Position numbers and translations under genes: made by a program. A DNA stretch of 34,978 nt from Desulfobacteraceae bacterium (GTDB lineage: Bacteria > Desulfobacterota > Desulfobacteria > Desulfobacterales > Desulfobacteraceae): the NCBI GenBank assembly GCA_004796375.1, contig QZLA01000010.1, positions 1 to 34,978 of the forward strand. The letters are read 5' to 3'. Below are positions 6,408-14,184 of the stretch, one piece after another. Position 1 is the stretch's first letter. Every line of letters begins with the position of its first letter. The notes beneath the pieces are model-generated. The model searched no databases, was not told the DNA's origin, and saw only the letters and a list, made by a program, of their open reading frames with translations.

Positions 6408-8591
6408 ATGAGTCTTACGGGAAATGACCAGCCGGCGGGGATTCAGGCCGGCGTTGAAGTAAGTTTCAGCTCCCCCAAACGATTTCTCAACCGGGAACTG
6501 TCCTGGCTCCAGTTTAATCACCGGGTGCTGGAGGAAGCCCTGAATACGAACCATCCGTTAATGGAACGGCTCCGGTTCTTATCCATCGCCGCAAGTAACC
6601 TGGATGAATTTTATATGGTGAGGGTCGCGGGCCTTAAAGCCCAGATCAAAACCGGGGCAACCAGTGAAAGCCCGGACTGCATGACGCCTGAGGATCAACT
6701 CAAGGCCATAGAGGGGATGGTGATCGAATTAAACCAGATGACCCTGCAGTGCCTGAAAACCCTGGTCAGTGAATTCAAGGAGGAATCGATCTCCATCGTG
6801 AACCAGACCATGCTCACCGCTGAAGAGACCGATTGGCTGCAGCATAAATTCATGTCTGAAATATTCCCTGTTCTCAGCCCCCTTGCCGTGGACCCGGCTC
6901 ACCCGTTTCCCTTTATTCCCAACCTGGGGAACGGTATGGTCCTGGATCTTCAGGATGATCATAATGGTGAATCCATGCTTGCCATCATTATCCTGCCCAA
7001 GGAATTGCGCCGCTTTATCCGCCTGCCTGGTGAATCGATCCGGTTTATCCAGCTTCACCAGGTGATTCAGATGCATTATGACCAACTGTTCCCAGGGTAC
7101 AAGCTGTTGAATTCAGGACATTTCCAGGTGATCCGGGACAGTGAACTTGAAATCGATGAAGAGGCCGAAGACCTGGTACGAACCTTTCAAACGGCCATCA
7201 ACCAGAGGCGCCGCGGAAATGTGGTCAATCTGACTGTTGATGTCCATATGCCCTATGAGCTGGTCAATTTCCTGACCAATCAGCTTTCTGTCTCCCCGGA
7301 TGATGTGTTTCCGGTGGAGCATGTGGGGCTGGCTGATGCAAAAGAACTGATTATTGATGACCGGCAGGAACTCTTGTTTCCCAAATACCATGCCAGGTTC
7401 CCTGAACGGATCCGGGACTTCAATAATGACTGTTTTGAGGCCATAAATTCCAAAGATATCATTGTCCATCATCCCTATGAAAGTTTTGATGTGGTTGTTC
7501 AGTTCATCCGCCAGGCCAGCATGGACCGGCATGTGGTGACCATCAAGCAGACACTTTACCGGACCAGTGAAGACTCGCCCATCGTCCAGGCGCTGATCGA
7601 GGCAGCCGAGGCAGGTAAAAATGTAACCGCCCTGGTGGAACTCAAGGCCAGGTTTGACGAGGAGGCCAATATTGAATTTGCAAGAAAGATGGAGCGGGCC
7701 GGCGTCCAGGTGGTATACGGGATCATTGATCTAAAGACCCATGCCAAAATGTCCCTGGTGGTGCGACGTGAGGGAGAATCCCTGGTGTCCTATGCCCATC
7801 TCGGCACGGGCAATTACCATCCCATTACCGCCAAGATTTATACGGATCTATCCTTTTTCACCTGTGATCCCCAGATCTGCTCAGAGGTGATGCAGATATT
7901 CAACTACATGACCGGTTATGCCAAGCCGGTCAGCCTTGAAATGATCGATATTGCCCCCTTGACCCTTCGTCAGAGGATACTTGAAAATATTGAAAGTGAA
8001 ATCGTGCATGTCCGTGAAGGCCGCCCCGGAACACTCTGGGCAAAGCTCAATTCCCTGGTTGACCCTGCAATTATCGATGCCCTGTACCGCGCCTCCGAGG
8101 AAGGGGTACAGATAGACCTGGTGGTCCGGGGCATCTGCTGTCTGAGGCCGGGCATTCCGGGCTTCAGCTCAAATATCCGTGTGAAATCCATCGTGGGCCG
8201 ATTCCTTGAACACTCAAGGATCGTCTGTTTTGGCAACGGGCATGAAATGCCCTCCCCCCATGCTAAGGTATATATCTCTTCAGCCGACTGGATGCCCCGA
8301 AACCTGAATCGCAGGATCGAAACACTGGTTCCGATTGTGAACCCGACGGTTCACCAGCAGCTTTTGGACCAGATCATGGTCGCCAACCTGAGAGATAATG
8401 AGCAGAGCTGGACCCTGAATTCTGACGGCAGCTACACCCGTATACAGGCAGACAAGGAGCCCTTTAACGCCCACAAATTCTTCATGACCAACCCGAGCCT
8501 TTCCGGACGGGGATCGGCATTGAGACCCGAGCTGTTAAAAACGCGTCAGAAAAAATTTCACAAGAAAAGGCGGAAAAAAGAAAAAATATAG
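6408..8591 (+). CDS. ppk1: Polyphosphate kinase 1
   Basis: A 727-aa protein of normal PPK1 length. It transfers the gamma-phosphate of ATP to growing polyphosphate, reversibly. The N-terminal domain begins [19 protein letters not shown], a PPK1 signature. The C-terminal phospholipase-D-like catalytic half contains the histidine expected to be autophosphorylated (His464 in [11 protein letters not shown]) and a second conserved histidine (His618 in [18 protein letters not shown]). The start at 6408 has AAGGTG eight bases upstream; an in-frame ATG at 6384 has no ribosome binding site. The tail is very Lys/Arg-rich. It converges with an exopolyphosphatase gene 20 bases away, so synthesis and breakdown of polyphosphate are neighbours. 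Confidence 0.95.
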   Translation: MSLTGNDQPAGIQAGVEVSFSSPKRFLNRELSWLQFNHRVLEEALNTNHPLMERLRFLSIAASNLDEFYMVRVAGLKAQIKTGATSESPDCMTPEDQLKAIEGMVIELNQMTLQCLKTLVSEFKEESISIVNQTMLTAEETDWLQHKFMSEIFPVLSPLAVDPAHPFPFIPNLGNGMVLDLQDDHNGESMLAIIILPKELRRFIRLPGESIRFIQLHQVIQMHYDQLFPGYKLLNSGHFQVIRDSELEIDEEAEDLVRTFQTAINQRRRGNVVNLTVDVHMPYELVNFLTNQLSVSPDDVFPVEHVGLADAKELIIDDRQELLFPKYHARFPERIRDFNNDCFEAINSKDIIVHHPYESFDVVVQFIRQASMDRHVVTIKQTLYRTSEDSPIVQALIEAAEAGKNVTALVELKARFDEEANIEFARKMERAGVQVVYGIIDLKTHAKMSLVVRREGESLVSYAHLGTGNYHPITAKIYTDLSFFTCDPQICSEVMQIFNYMTGYAKPVSLEMIDIAPLTLRQRILENIESEIVHVREGRPGTLWAKLNSLVDPAIIDALYRASEEGVQIDLVVRGICCLRPGIPGFSSNIRVKSIVGRFLEHSRIVCFGNGHEMPSPHAKVYISSADWMPRNLNRRIETLVPIVNPTVHQQLLDQIMVANLRDNEQSWTLNSDGSYTRIQADKEPFNAHKFFMTNPSLSGRGSALRPELLKTRQKKFHKKRRKKEKI

Positions 8592-8611
8592 CCGTGATTG
8601 ATATGCCTTTC

Positions 8612-9553
8612 TCACGAAAGGTCGGGCAATTCCCCGTTCCGGTACCGGTCATGCATGACCCGGACCATCCCGTCTGCCAGCCCGAGCATGGGAACATGGA
8701 TCTTCTGACAATCCGCCCATGCCATGGCCCGCAGATAGATATCCGATCCGGGCACAATGACATCCGCCCGGTCCGGCCTGAGGTTGTAGATGTCTATCCG
8801 TTGTTCCAGGCTCATCTCATTGAGTGAATCCCTCATCCGCAACACCTTGTCATAGGCAACCGGCCGGTTTGATTTCCCGCCCACCAGGCGGAACATCTTA
8901 TTGATGTTCCCCCCGCTGCCAACGGCTTCAACCGCTCTAAAAGATTTGGTGTTTTGTTCGAGCCATACTTTCATATCTTCCCATACGGATGGATCAACCG
9001 TTTGGTTGAGCAAACGGATGGTTCCGATATTAAATGACCGGGAAGCGACAATTCGGTCATCAAAGAATATGGTCATTTCTGTACTGCCGCCGCCCACATC
9101 AATACAGAGTGCGGCAATACCCCCCGGCACCATGTCAACCAGTCTGTTTTTAAAAAGGATCCGGGCCTCCTCTTTTCCATCGATGATCCGGATGGGAATA
9201 TCTGTTTTTTCCCTGATCCGCTCGCAGATCTCCTTGCCGTTCTTCGCGGCCCGCATGGCAGCGGTCGCACATGCCATGACATCCCGGGGCTCAAATGCCT
9301 TGATCAGATACTTGAAGCCGGTCAATGTATGCTCGAACCTTTTGACCTGTTCTGTGCTGATCTCTCCTTGAAGAAACGCATCCTGACCGAGTCGGATGGG
9401 CAGCCTGATCCAGGAGATTTTTTTAGGCCGTTTGTGTTCTTTTGTTTTTGAGATTCCGGCAAGCAGCAGACGTACGGCATTTGATCCGATATCAATGGCC
9501 GCATACTTGTATACCTTATCTGTCATGACAACGCGTTCCAGGTGGCTCTCCAT
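8612..9553 (-). CDS. ppx: Ppx/GppA family exopolyphosphatase
   Basis: A 313-aa protein with the actin-like ATPase fold signatures of the Ppx/GppA family: the phosphate-1 loop AAIDIGSNAVRLLLA near the N-terminus and DVGGGSTEMTIF near residue 150. Length fits the short (two-domain) Ppx/GppA forms that lack the HD-like C-terminal domain. It would remove terminal phosphate from polyphosphate, or possibly hydrolyse pppGpp; its position facing ppk1 favours polyphosphate. The start is uncertain: ATG 9553 or the in-frame ATG 9526 (MTDKVYKYAAIDIG); neither has a strong ribosome binding site. It may be the last gene of the minus-strand run that includes azlC and azlD. Confidence 0.88.
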   Translation of the reverse strand: MESHLERVVMTDKVYKYAAIDIGSNAVRLLLAGISKTKEHKRPKKISWIRLPIRLGQDAFLQGEISTEQVKRFEHTLTGFKYLIKAFEPRDVMACATAAMRAAKNGKEICERIREKTDIPIRIIDGKEEARILFKNRLVDMVPGGIAALCIDVGGGSTEMTIFFDDRIVASRSFNIGTIRLLNQTVDPSVWEDMKVWLEQNTKSFRAVEAVGSGGNINKMFRLVGGKSNRPVAYDKVLRMRDSLNEMSLEQRIDIYNLRPDRADVIVPGSDIYLRAMAWADCQKIHVPMLGLADGMVRVMHDRYRNGELPDLS

Positions 9554-9669
9554 AAACTGTATTCATCCCGAACCTCATTTTAAGGCACCAGATAAAAGCG
9601 TAATATTAGGTGAATCCGCGCGAACTTGTCAATAAAATATCAACCCAAGCAGGAACAGATAGTTCCGGG

Positions 9670-9981
9670 CTACATCAATTGCCGGCTGACGGCAACGATA
9701 CCGACACCGATCAGCATCGACAGAAACACATTCCCGGTTTTGTATACACACCCGGCAGTGGCCAGGGCAGCCGCCCCGCCCCAGACACCAGAGGCGGCTA
9801 TGCCGGGCGCTATCAGTGAAATCAGGATGGTTCCCGGGAGTGCGTCCATAAACACTTTGGCCCGGCCGGATGCCGGAAGCCGCTCGGCAAGAAGAAGCCC
9901 CCCGATTCTCAAAGCATACGTCACGAGTGCCGAACATAGAATCGTGATCAGTATGGCGTGATCATTACCTGCTAAGCTCAT
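9670..9981 (-). CDS. azlD: AzlD family branched-chain amino acid exporter subunit
   Basis: A 103-aa membrane protein with about four hydrophobic segments (AILITILCSALVTYAL; TILISLIAPGIAASGVWGGAAALATAGCV; FLSMLIGVGIVAVS). It matches the small AzlD partner of the AzlCD amino-acid export system of the inner membrane. The start ATG at 9981 has a perfect AGGAGG six bases upstream, and that site lies inside the 3' end of azlC, so the two genes overlap by 17 bases and are coupled. A longer frame to 10008 lacks support. Substrates are inferred from the family (branched-chain amino acids and analogues). Confidence 0.87.
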   Translation of the reverse strand: MSLAGNDHAILITILCSALVTYALRIGGLLLAERLPASGRAKVFMDALPGTILISLIAPGIAASGVWGGAAALATAGCVYKTGNVFLSMLIGVGIVAVSRQLM

Positions 9982-10660
9982 GGGTATCCTCCTGATAGAT
10001 AAACGCACGGGTCAGTGCACCGCCGATACCGCCAATCATGATGTACCATTTGCCGGGCATCAGTTTTTCAGCCATAAGGGACAGTATCGCCGCTGTCAGC
10101 CAGGGAATGATATTGCGCCTGCCCTGCCACATGCTGAATGCCAGCGCGGTAAAAACCGCGATAAAGGCAAAATCCAGTGCATACGCCTCCGGGTTGCTGA
10201 TGACCGTTCCCAAGCGGTGCCCCAAAAGCGTGCCCGTACACCACGAAATCAGCAGGCAGACACCTCCGCCCAGCAGAAAGTAGATATCCACCCCCGTGCC
10301 TTTCTGGTAAGCCGCCATGGTCACTGCCCAGTTCTCATCTGCAACAAGATGCATGACGGAAATCTTCTGGGAAAGTGATTTACCTTGAAAAATGGGCCTT
10401 AAAGACGCACCGATCAGCAAGTACCTTAAATTGATGATCAATACGGCCAGGGTGATTTCCATAACAGGAAGCGGCGCTTTCCACATATCAATCATGACAA
10501 ACTGTGCCGAACCTGCGAATATGGAAAGGTTCATGAAAAGCAGCTCGGTCCACAAAAGCATCTTTTGTGCGGCAAGAACCCCAAGCACACTCCCGTAGGC
10601 CGCAACGCTTGCTGCCACGGGTAAATTCGCTATAAAGCCTGAATAAAATCCTTTTGTCAT
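9965..10660 (-). CDS. azlC: AzlC family branched-chain amino acid exporter, large subunit
   Basis: A 231-aa inner-membrane protein. The start MTKGFYSGFIANLPVAASV and the segment FAGSAQFVMIDMW are typical of AzlC, and several hydrophobic helices run through the protein (IPWLTAAILSLMAEKLMPG near the C-terminus). I chose ATG 10660, with AAGGAT about ten bases upstream; the open frame extends to 10750 but that extension is not AzlC-like. It overlaps azlD by 17 bases, as is usual for this pair, which together export branched-chain amino acids. The upstream 170 bases to the ycaO-TPR stop carry no gene. Confidence 0.87.
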   Translation of the reverse strand: MTKGFYSGFIANLPVAASVAAYGSVLGVLAAQKMLLWTELLFMNLSIFAGSAQFVMIDMWKAPLPVMEITLAVLIINLRYLLIGASLRPIFQGKSLSQKISVMHLVADENWAVTMAAYQKGTGVDIYFLLGGGVCLLISWCTGTLLGHRLGTVISNPEAYALDFAFIAVFTALAFSMWQGRRNIIPWLTAAILSLMAEKLMPGKWYIMIGGIGGALTRAFIYQEDTHELSR

Positions 10661-10830
10661 TGCAATGTCTATCCTTATTTCATGGATTCGATCCCCAATG
10701 GATTCACCACCAGGTTTGAGGTGTCCTGATGAGGTCAATACAGGCCCCAAAGAACAAGATGTCTAAAAATACAACAGGAAGACGCAATGATAATAACGCC
10801 CGGGCCCGTGACCGGTTCCAGCCGGTTTCA
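10661..10830. other. Gap between ycaO-TPR and azlC
   Basis: The 170 non-coding bases contain a GC-rich hairpin ACCGG (10811-10815)/CCGGT (10822-10826) just after the minus-strand ycaO stop and the palindrome GCCCGGGC near 10797. There is no T-run, so termination is uncertain and read-through from ycaO to azlCD is possible. Confidence 0.4.
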
Positions 10831-12564
10831 TCATTCTGCTTCAGACAGTTTTTTGATGTTCTCCCGTGCGAATTCAATGGTCGGGTCGATCTCCAGCGCC
10901 ATCTCATAATATTGAACCGCCAGTTTCTTATCCCCGAGTTCCCGGTAATTGGAACCGATATTGGCGTAATTGATGGCAATGGAAGGATCGATCTCCACCG
11001 CACGCTCAAAACTGACAATGGCATCCTGATGTGCTTTGAGCATGAAATGGCATACGCCCATGGTATTGTACATATCAGGGCGCTGTTCATCGATTGCCAG
11101 CCCCTGCTTACAGGTTTCAATGGCAGGTTCATACTGGCCCAGGTCTTTTTGGCAGGCCCCCATGTGAGAGTAGATATCCGCCATGTTCAAACGTACCGGA
11201 TCCCGCTCCAGGGCAGTCTGAAACTCTTTTAAGGCATCCTGATGTTCATAAATATGAACATTCATCAACCCTTTATAGAAACTGGTATAGTACTGCCCGG
11301 GCAGGGTTTTCTCCAGATCCTCCAACTTCATCAGCGCATGAACCGGATCATAATTTTCCGTAATCAGGCGGGCAGAAAACATCCCCACACTGGAAGATAC
11401 GGCCCGCTCCCTGAAATGTGCCCCCGGCATAATGGTGTAATACGCGGGAATTTCAAGACCGCTGTGCATCGTACTGATGGCCAGGATATCAAAGTCCCGC
11501 TGTTCAAGGGCGGACAGAAGTTTTTCAACTTCAAGGCGAATATTGCCGTCTGACAGGTTCGGCAGCATGGCCGCGTCGACCATGGTATTCGGCTGAATGA
11601 TATAACCGGCATCTTCCACCCTGTCAAACTTGGGAAGTCCGGAAGCAACATAGTTGGCTCCTGAGTTAAAATCTCCGGCCAGCTGGGCTGTCTCGGACAA
11701 GGCGCGGCTCATAGCCTTCTGGGGATCGGGAGAGGTTCCGGCCGTCCATACGATTTCACTTGATTCCGGAAATGTGGCCGGGTCCCATGCAAGAACCGCA
11801 ACTGTCGGTATACCGGTATCCAGGGTGAAATCCGATGCAACCACGTTGATACCCTGGTCGGAGTACTTTTTAAGCATCTCAACAACCAGTGGGTCGTTAA
11901 AGGAATCCAGACGGATTCCGGGGACATTCAACCGGCCGTGGCTGACCAGGGATGATGTATGCCGCTCCACCAGCTCGCATATACCTTGACTCAAGGCCTC
12001 TTCATTACAGTTCCCCGCACTGGGACCATTAAATTCATTGATCATGTAAAACCAGTTAAAGGGGATCAATACCGGTGAACGCCGGGTCATATTAAATCCC
12101 CGGGTCCAGCGCAGGGGAAGGGTTTCAAAAATCGATTTTACGCGAAGCGCGTCCTCTTCGTTATCATGGACCGATTTGACGATCTGGTCGTAGGGCAGGC
12201 GTTCCTCTCCAACATCTAGGTAAGGCGCATCAAAAAAGTTGGCCGAATCACTGGCAAATGAGAAAAAACTGAACCGCTCAGCCAGCTCCATTACTGCCGA
12301 AGCCTCAGACTGTTCAGGTGTGCCGCCCTTGCCCATCTGCTTATTGGTTCCGGTGACCCGCTTGGCATCGACACCGCACTCGGAGAAGTAAACAGGGATG
12401 TTCAGCCGACCATTGTCAATACGCCGGGTCTGGTGAAGGATATCCAACTCAAGGCTGGCCGCTTTTTCTTTGAAACGTCTGACCGTATCTTCGGGGGACA
12501 TGATCTTGTCCTGGTCGTATGTATAACCTTTATGGGCATCTTCAAGTTTATATGGATCTCGCAT
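10831..12564 (-). CDS. YcaO-domain protein fused to C-terminal TPR repeats
   Basis: A 577-aa protein. Residues about 45-400 form a YcaO ATP-binding domain: the glutamate motifs that bind Mg-ATP are visible as SASAV-type E93-x2-E96-R97 and E195-x2-E198-R199, with a Gly/Lys loop (GKGG, 78-81) before the first. YcaO proteins activate a backbone amide with ATP to allow thioamide, azoline or amidine formation, or assist S12 methylthiolation in E. coli. Residues about 425-573 hold four TPR repeats (YYTSFYKGLM, ADIYSHMGAC, PDMYNTMGVC, AINYANIGSN), likely for partner or substrate binding. The start has AAGGA five bases upstream. A MOSC-protein gene lies 27 bases upstream in the same operon. No precursor peptide gene or TfuA partner was seen nearby. 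The target is unknown. Confidence 0.87.
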   Translation of the reverse strand: MRDPYKLEDAHKGYTYDQDKIMSPEDTVRRFKEKAASLELDILHQTRRIDNGRLNIPVYFSECGVDAKRVTGTNKQMGKGGTPEQSEASAVMELAERFSFFSFASDSANFFDAPYLDVGEERLPYDQIVKSVHDNEEDALRVKSIFETLPLRWTRGFNMTRRSPVLIPFNWFYMINEFNGPSAGNCNEEALSQGICELVERHTSSLVSHGRLNVPGIRLDSFNDPLVVEMLKKYSDQGINVVASDFTLDTGIPTVAVLAWDPATFPESSEIVWTAGTSPDPQKAMSRALSETAQLAGDFNSGANYVASGLPKFDRVEDAGYIIQPNTMVDAAMLPNLSDGNIRLEVEKLLSALEQRDFDILAISTMHSGLEIPAYYTIMPGAHFRERAVSSSVGMFSARLITENYDPVHALMKLEDLEKTLPGQYYTSFYKGLMNVHIYEHQDALKEFQTALERDPVRLNMADIYSHMGACQKDLGQYEPAIETCKQGLAIDEQRPDMYNTMGVCHFMLKAHQDAIVSFERAVEIDPSIAINYANIGSNYRELGDKKLAVQYYEMALEIDPTIEFARENIKKLSEAE

Positions 12565-12591
12565 ATTTGTCCTTATCGTCTGTAAAGTGGT

Positions 12592-13023
12592 TTAACCGGC
12601 CTCGGTAATGGGATCCCCCACACGGATCGTTCCACCGTTTAAAATTTTAGCAAATACACCTTCTCTGGGCATAATGCAATCCCCGGTCCGATAATAAATG
12701 GCACATTTTTTATGGCATTCCTTGCCGATCTGTGTGATTTCAATCAGGGCCTGTTTTCCCAGCCTGAACTGCTTTCCGACGGGTTGCAGTTTCCAGTCGA
12801 TACCGGTGGTGGCCACGTTCTCCGCAAAATCGCCGAATTGTGGATCGAAATCCATGGTACGGGCACTGTCCATACTTTCAAGTGCCAGCAGGCTGAGCTG
12901 CCTGTGCCAATCCCCGGCATGGGCGTCATCCTCTATCCCATGGTTTTCGATCAGCAACGCTTCATCCACACAGGTCTTGGTGGTTCCTTTTTTCTTGCTC
13001 AACGCAATGGATACAATCTTCAC
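12592..13023 (-). CDS. MOSC-domain protein (putative sulfur carrier)
   Basis: A 143-aa single MOSC domain, named from the C-terminal domain of molybdenum cofactor sulfurase. Visible family features are HAGDWHRQLSLLALES (about residues 35-50), GDFAENVATTG (64-74) and a Cys-rich core KECHKKCAIYYRTGDCIMPRE with three cysteines, one of which is the probable persulfide-bearing residue. The start is GTG at 13023, with GGGGAG seven bases upstream. It is followed 27 bases later by ycaO-TPR, so the two probably act together. Known relatives handle sulfur or molybdenum cofactor, but no moa/mog genes are present here. Confidence 0.86.
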   Translation of the reverse strand: MKIVSIALSKKKGTTKTCVDEALLIENHGIEDDAHAGDWHRQLSLLALESMDSARTMDFDPQFGDFAENVATTGIDWKLQPVGKQFRLGKQALIEITQIGKECHKKCAIYYRTGDCIMPREGVFAKILNGGTIRVGDPITEAG

Positions 13024-13064
13024 AGGTGTGCTCCCCTATTTCTTAGAAAAAATCAGGGGCAATA

Positions 13065-13079
13065 TACCACAATGTGGTA
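13065..13079. promoter_or_regulatory. Perfect palindrome upstream of the MOSC-ycaO operon (candidate operator)
   Basis: TACCAC (13065-13070) and GTGGTA (13074-13079) are exact inverted repeats around AAT. The site lies 42-56 bases upstream of the minus-strand GTG start at 13023. On the minus strand a TATATT overlaps its downstream edge and could be a -10 box. The arrangement suits a repressor or activator site. No cognate regulator is known. Confidence 0.45.
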
Positions 13080-13163
13080 AAAACATCCATATTTATCCAA
13101 TGAAATTATCTGCAGGCGTCAGGCACACTGGCGGATACAGCAAAGAAACATTATCCTGACCAC

Positions 13164-14174
13164 TCAAATCATTCCCAGATCAATGGCCTTGATCACCTGC
13201 CGGGCCTCCTCAAAACCAGAATCTTTTTTCAATGCGCCCTGGAAATATTCCCGGGCATTGGCCATATCTTTCATATCCAGATACAGGCGTCCGATATTGT
13301 AATAGATATAAGGCTCATCCGGGTGCACCCTCAGGGCTTTTTTGTATTGCTTGAGCGATTCTTCAGTGTCTCCTTTTTTCCGGTAAAGCACCCCCAGGGT
13401 ATTGAACACGTTCAAGGAGTCCATTCCCGATTCGAGCAACTCGTTGAGCACGCTTTCAGCCGCACCGATTTTATCCGTATCCATGTAGACTTCAGCAGCC
13501 AGCTGCATGTATTTTTCCGCCTTTTCAAGGTCTCCCATGAGCTTGTAAACCCGGCCCATCTCTTCATAGGCCTTGGCAAAGAGGCGATCAAGCTGGGTGG
13601 CTTTATAAAAGGCCTCGATGGCTTCGGGGTGTTTTCCCTGGGCGGTTTTAATATAGCCGATATTATAGTAATATTCCGGGTTTTCCCGTTGTCTGACCAG
13701 TGTATCGAATATGTTCAGTGCCTGATCATAGGCTTTCTTCTTGATCAGCTCACACGCCTGGTCATAGGATTTCTGTGCCTTGTGTACAACCGGTTCCATG
13801 GGCCGGCCCATGGCGGTGGTCAGCTTTTCCTTGATCACGCTGGGGTCAAACGGGGATACGAACAGGCCGGTCACCCCGCTCTGGCCCGCCTTGATCACCT
13901 TGACCTTTGTGAACGCACCGTCAGTCAGAAAAAAGGGCATATCGAAGAATTGATTTTCCCGCCTGAGAATTTTGAGAAGGGCAATCCCGGACATCTCCCC
14001 CATTTCATAGGCACAAATCACGCAATCCACCGGCTTTGACCGCATGACAGCCCACGCATTGTCCGCGCTGTCCACGGCCAGGACTGAACTGAACCCCAGA
14101 CCCTTTACTGCCCTGTGCAGTACCTCCAGTTCTCTTTTATCGTCATCAACCAGCAGAATGGCTTTACCCTTCAT
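13164..14174 (-). CDS. Degenerate receiver domain fused to TPR repeats
   Basis: A 336-aa protein. Residues 1-120 have the response-regulator fold with the acidic cluster D10-D11-D12 and Thr84, but the phospho-acceptor position is Ala55 (VICAYEMGEMSG instead of VLLD...MP) and the conserved Lys is Ser107 (FVSPFDP instead of KPF). It therefore should not be phosphorylated in the normal way. Residues about 135-330 are about five TPR repeats (YYYNIGYIKTAQGKH, KAYEEMGRVYKLMGD, NVFNTLGVLYRKKGD, YIYYNIGRLYLDMKD). It starts at ATG 14174 with AGGAG seven bases upstream. The stop TAG of the adenylate cyclase gene overlaps this ribosome binding site, so the two are translationally coupled. A scaffold role in cyclase signalling is an inference. 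Confidence 0.85.
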   Translation of the reverse strand: MKGKAILLVDDDKRELEVLHRAVKGLGFSSVLAVDSADNAWAVMRSKPVDCVICAYEMGEMSGIALLKILRRENQFFDMPFFLTDGAFTKVKVIKAGQSGVTGLFVSPFDPSVIKEKLTTAMGRPMEPVVHKAQKSYDQACELIKKKAYDQALNIFDTLVRQRENPEYYYNIGYIKTAQGKHPEAIEAFYKATQLDRLFAKAYEEMGRVYKLMGDLEKAEKYMQLAAEVYMDTDKIGAAESVLNELLESGMDSLNVFNTLGVLYRKKGDTEESLKQYKKALRVHPDEPYIYYNIGRLYLDMKDMANAREYFQGALKKDSGFEEARQVIKAIDLGMI

Positions 14175-14184
14175 TCACAATCTC

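Noticed and set aside
8606..8621. Hairpin CCTTTC/GAAAGG as terminator between ppk1 and ppx
   Set aside because: Only six pairs, overlaps the ppx stop region and has no T-run on either strand.
10729..11232. 167-aa plus-strand ORF
   Set aside because: Mostly antisense to the TPR part of the ycaO gene, with no recognisable domain.
13323..14039. 238-aa plus-strand ORF
   Set aside because: Entirely antisense to the receiver-TPR gene; its regularity comes from the TPR codon pattern on the other strand.
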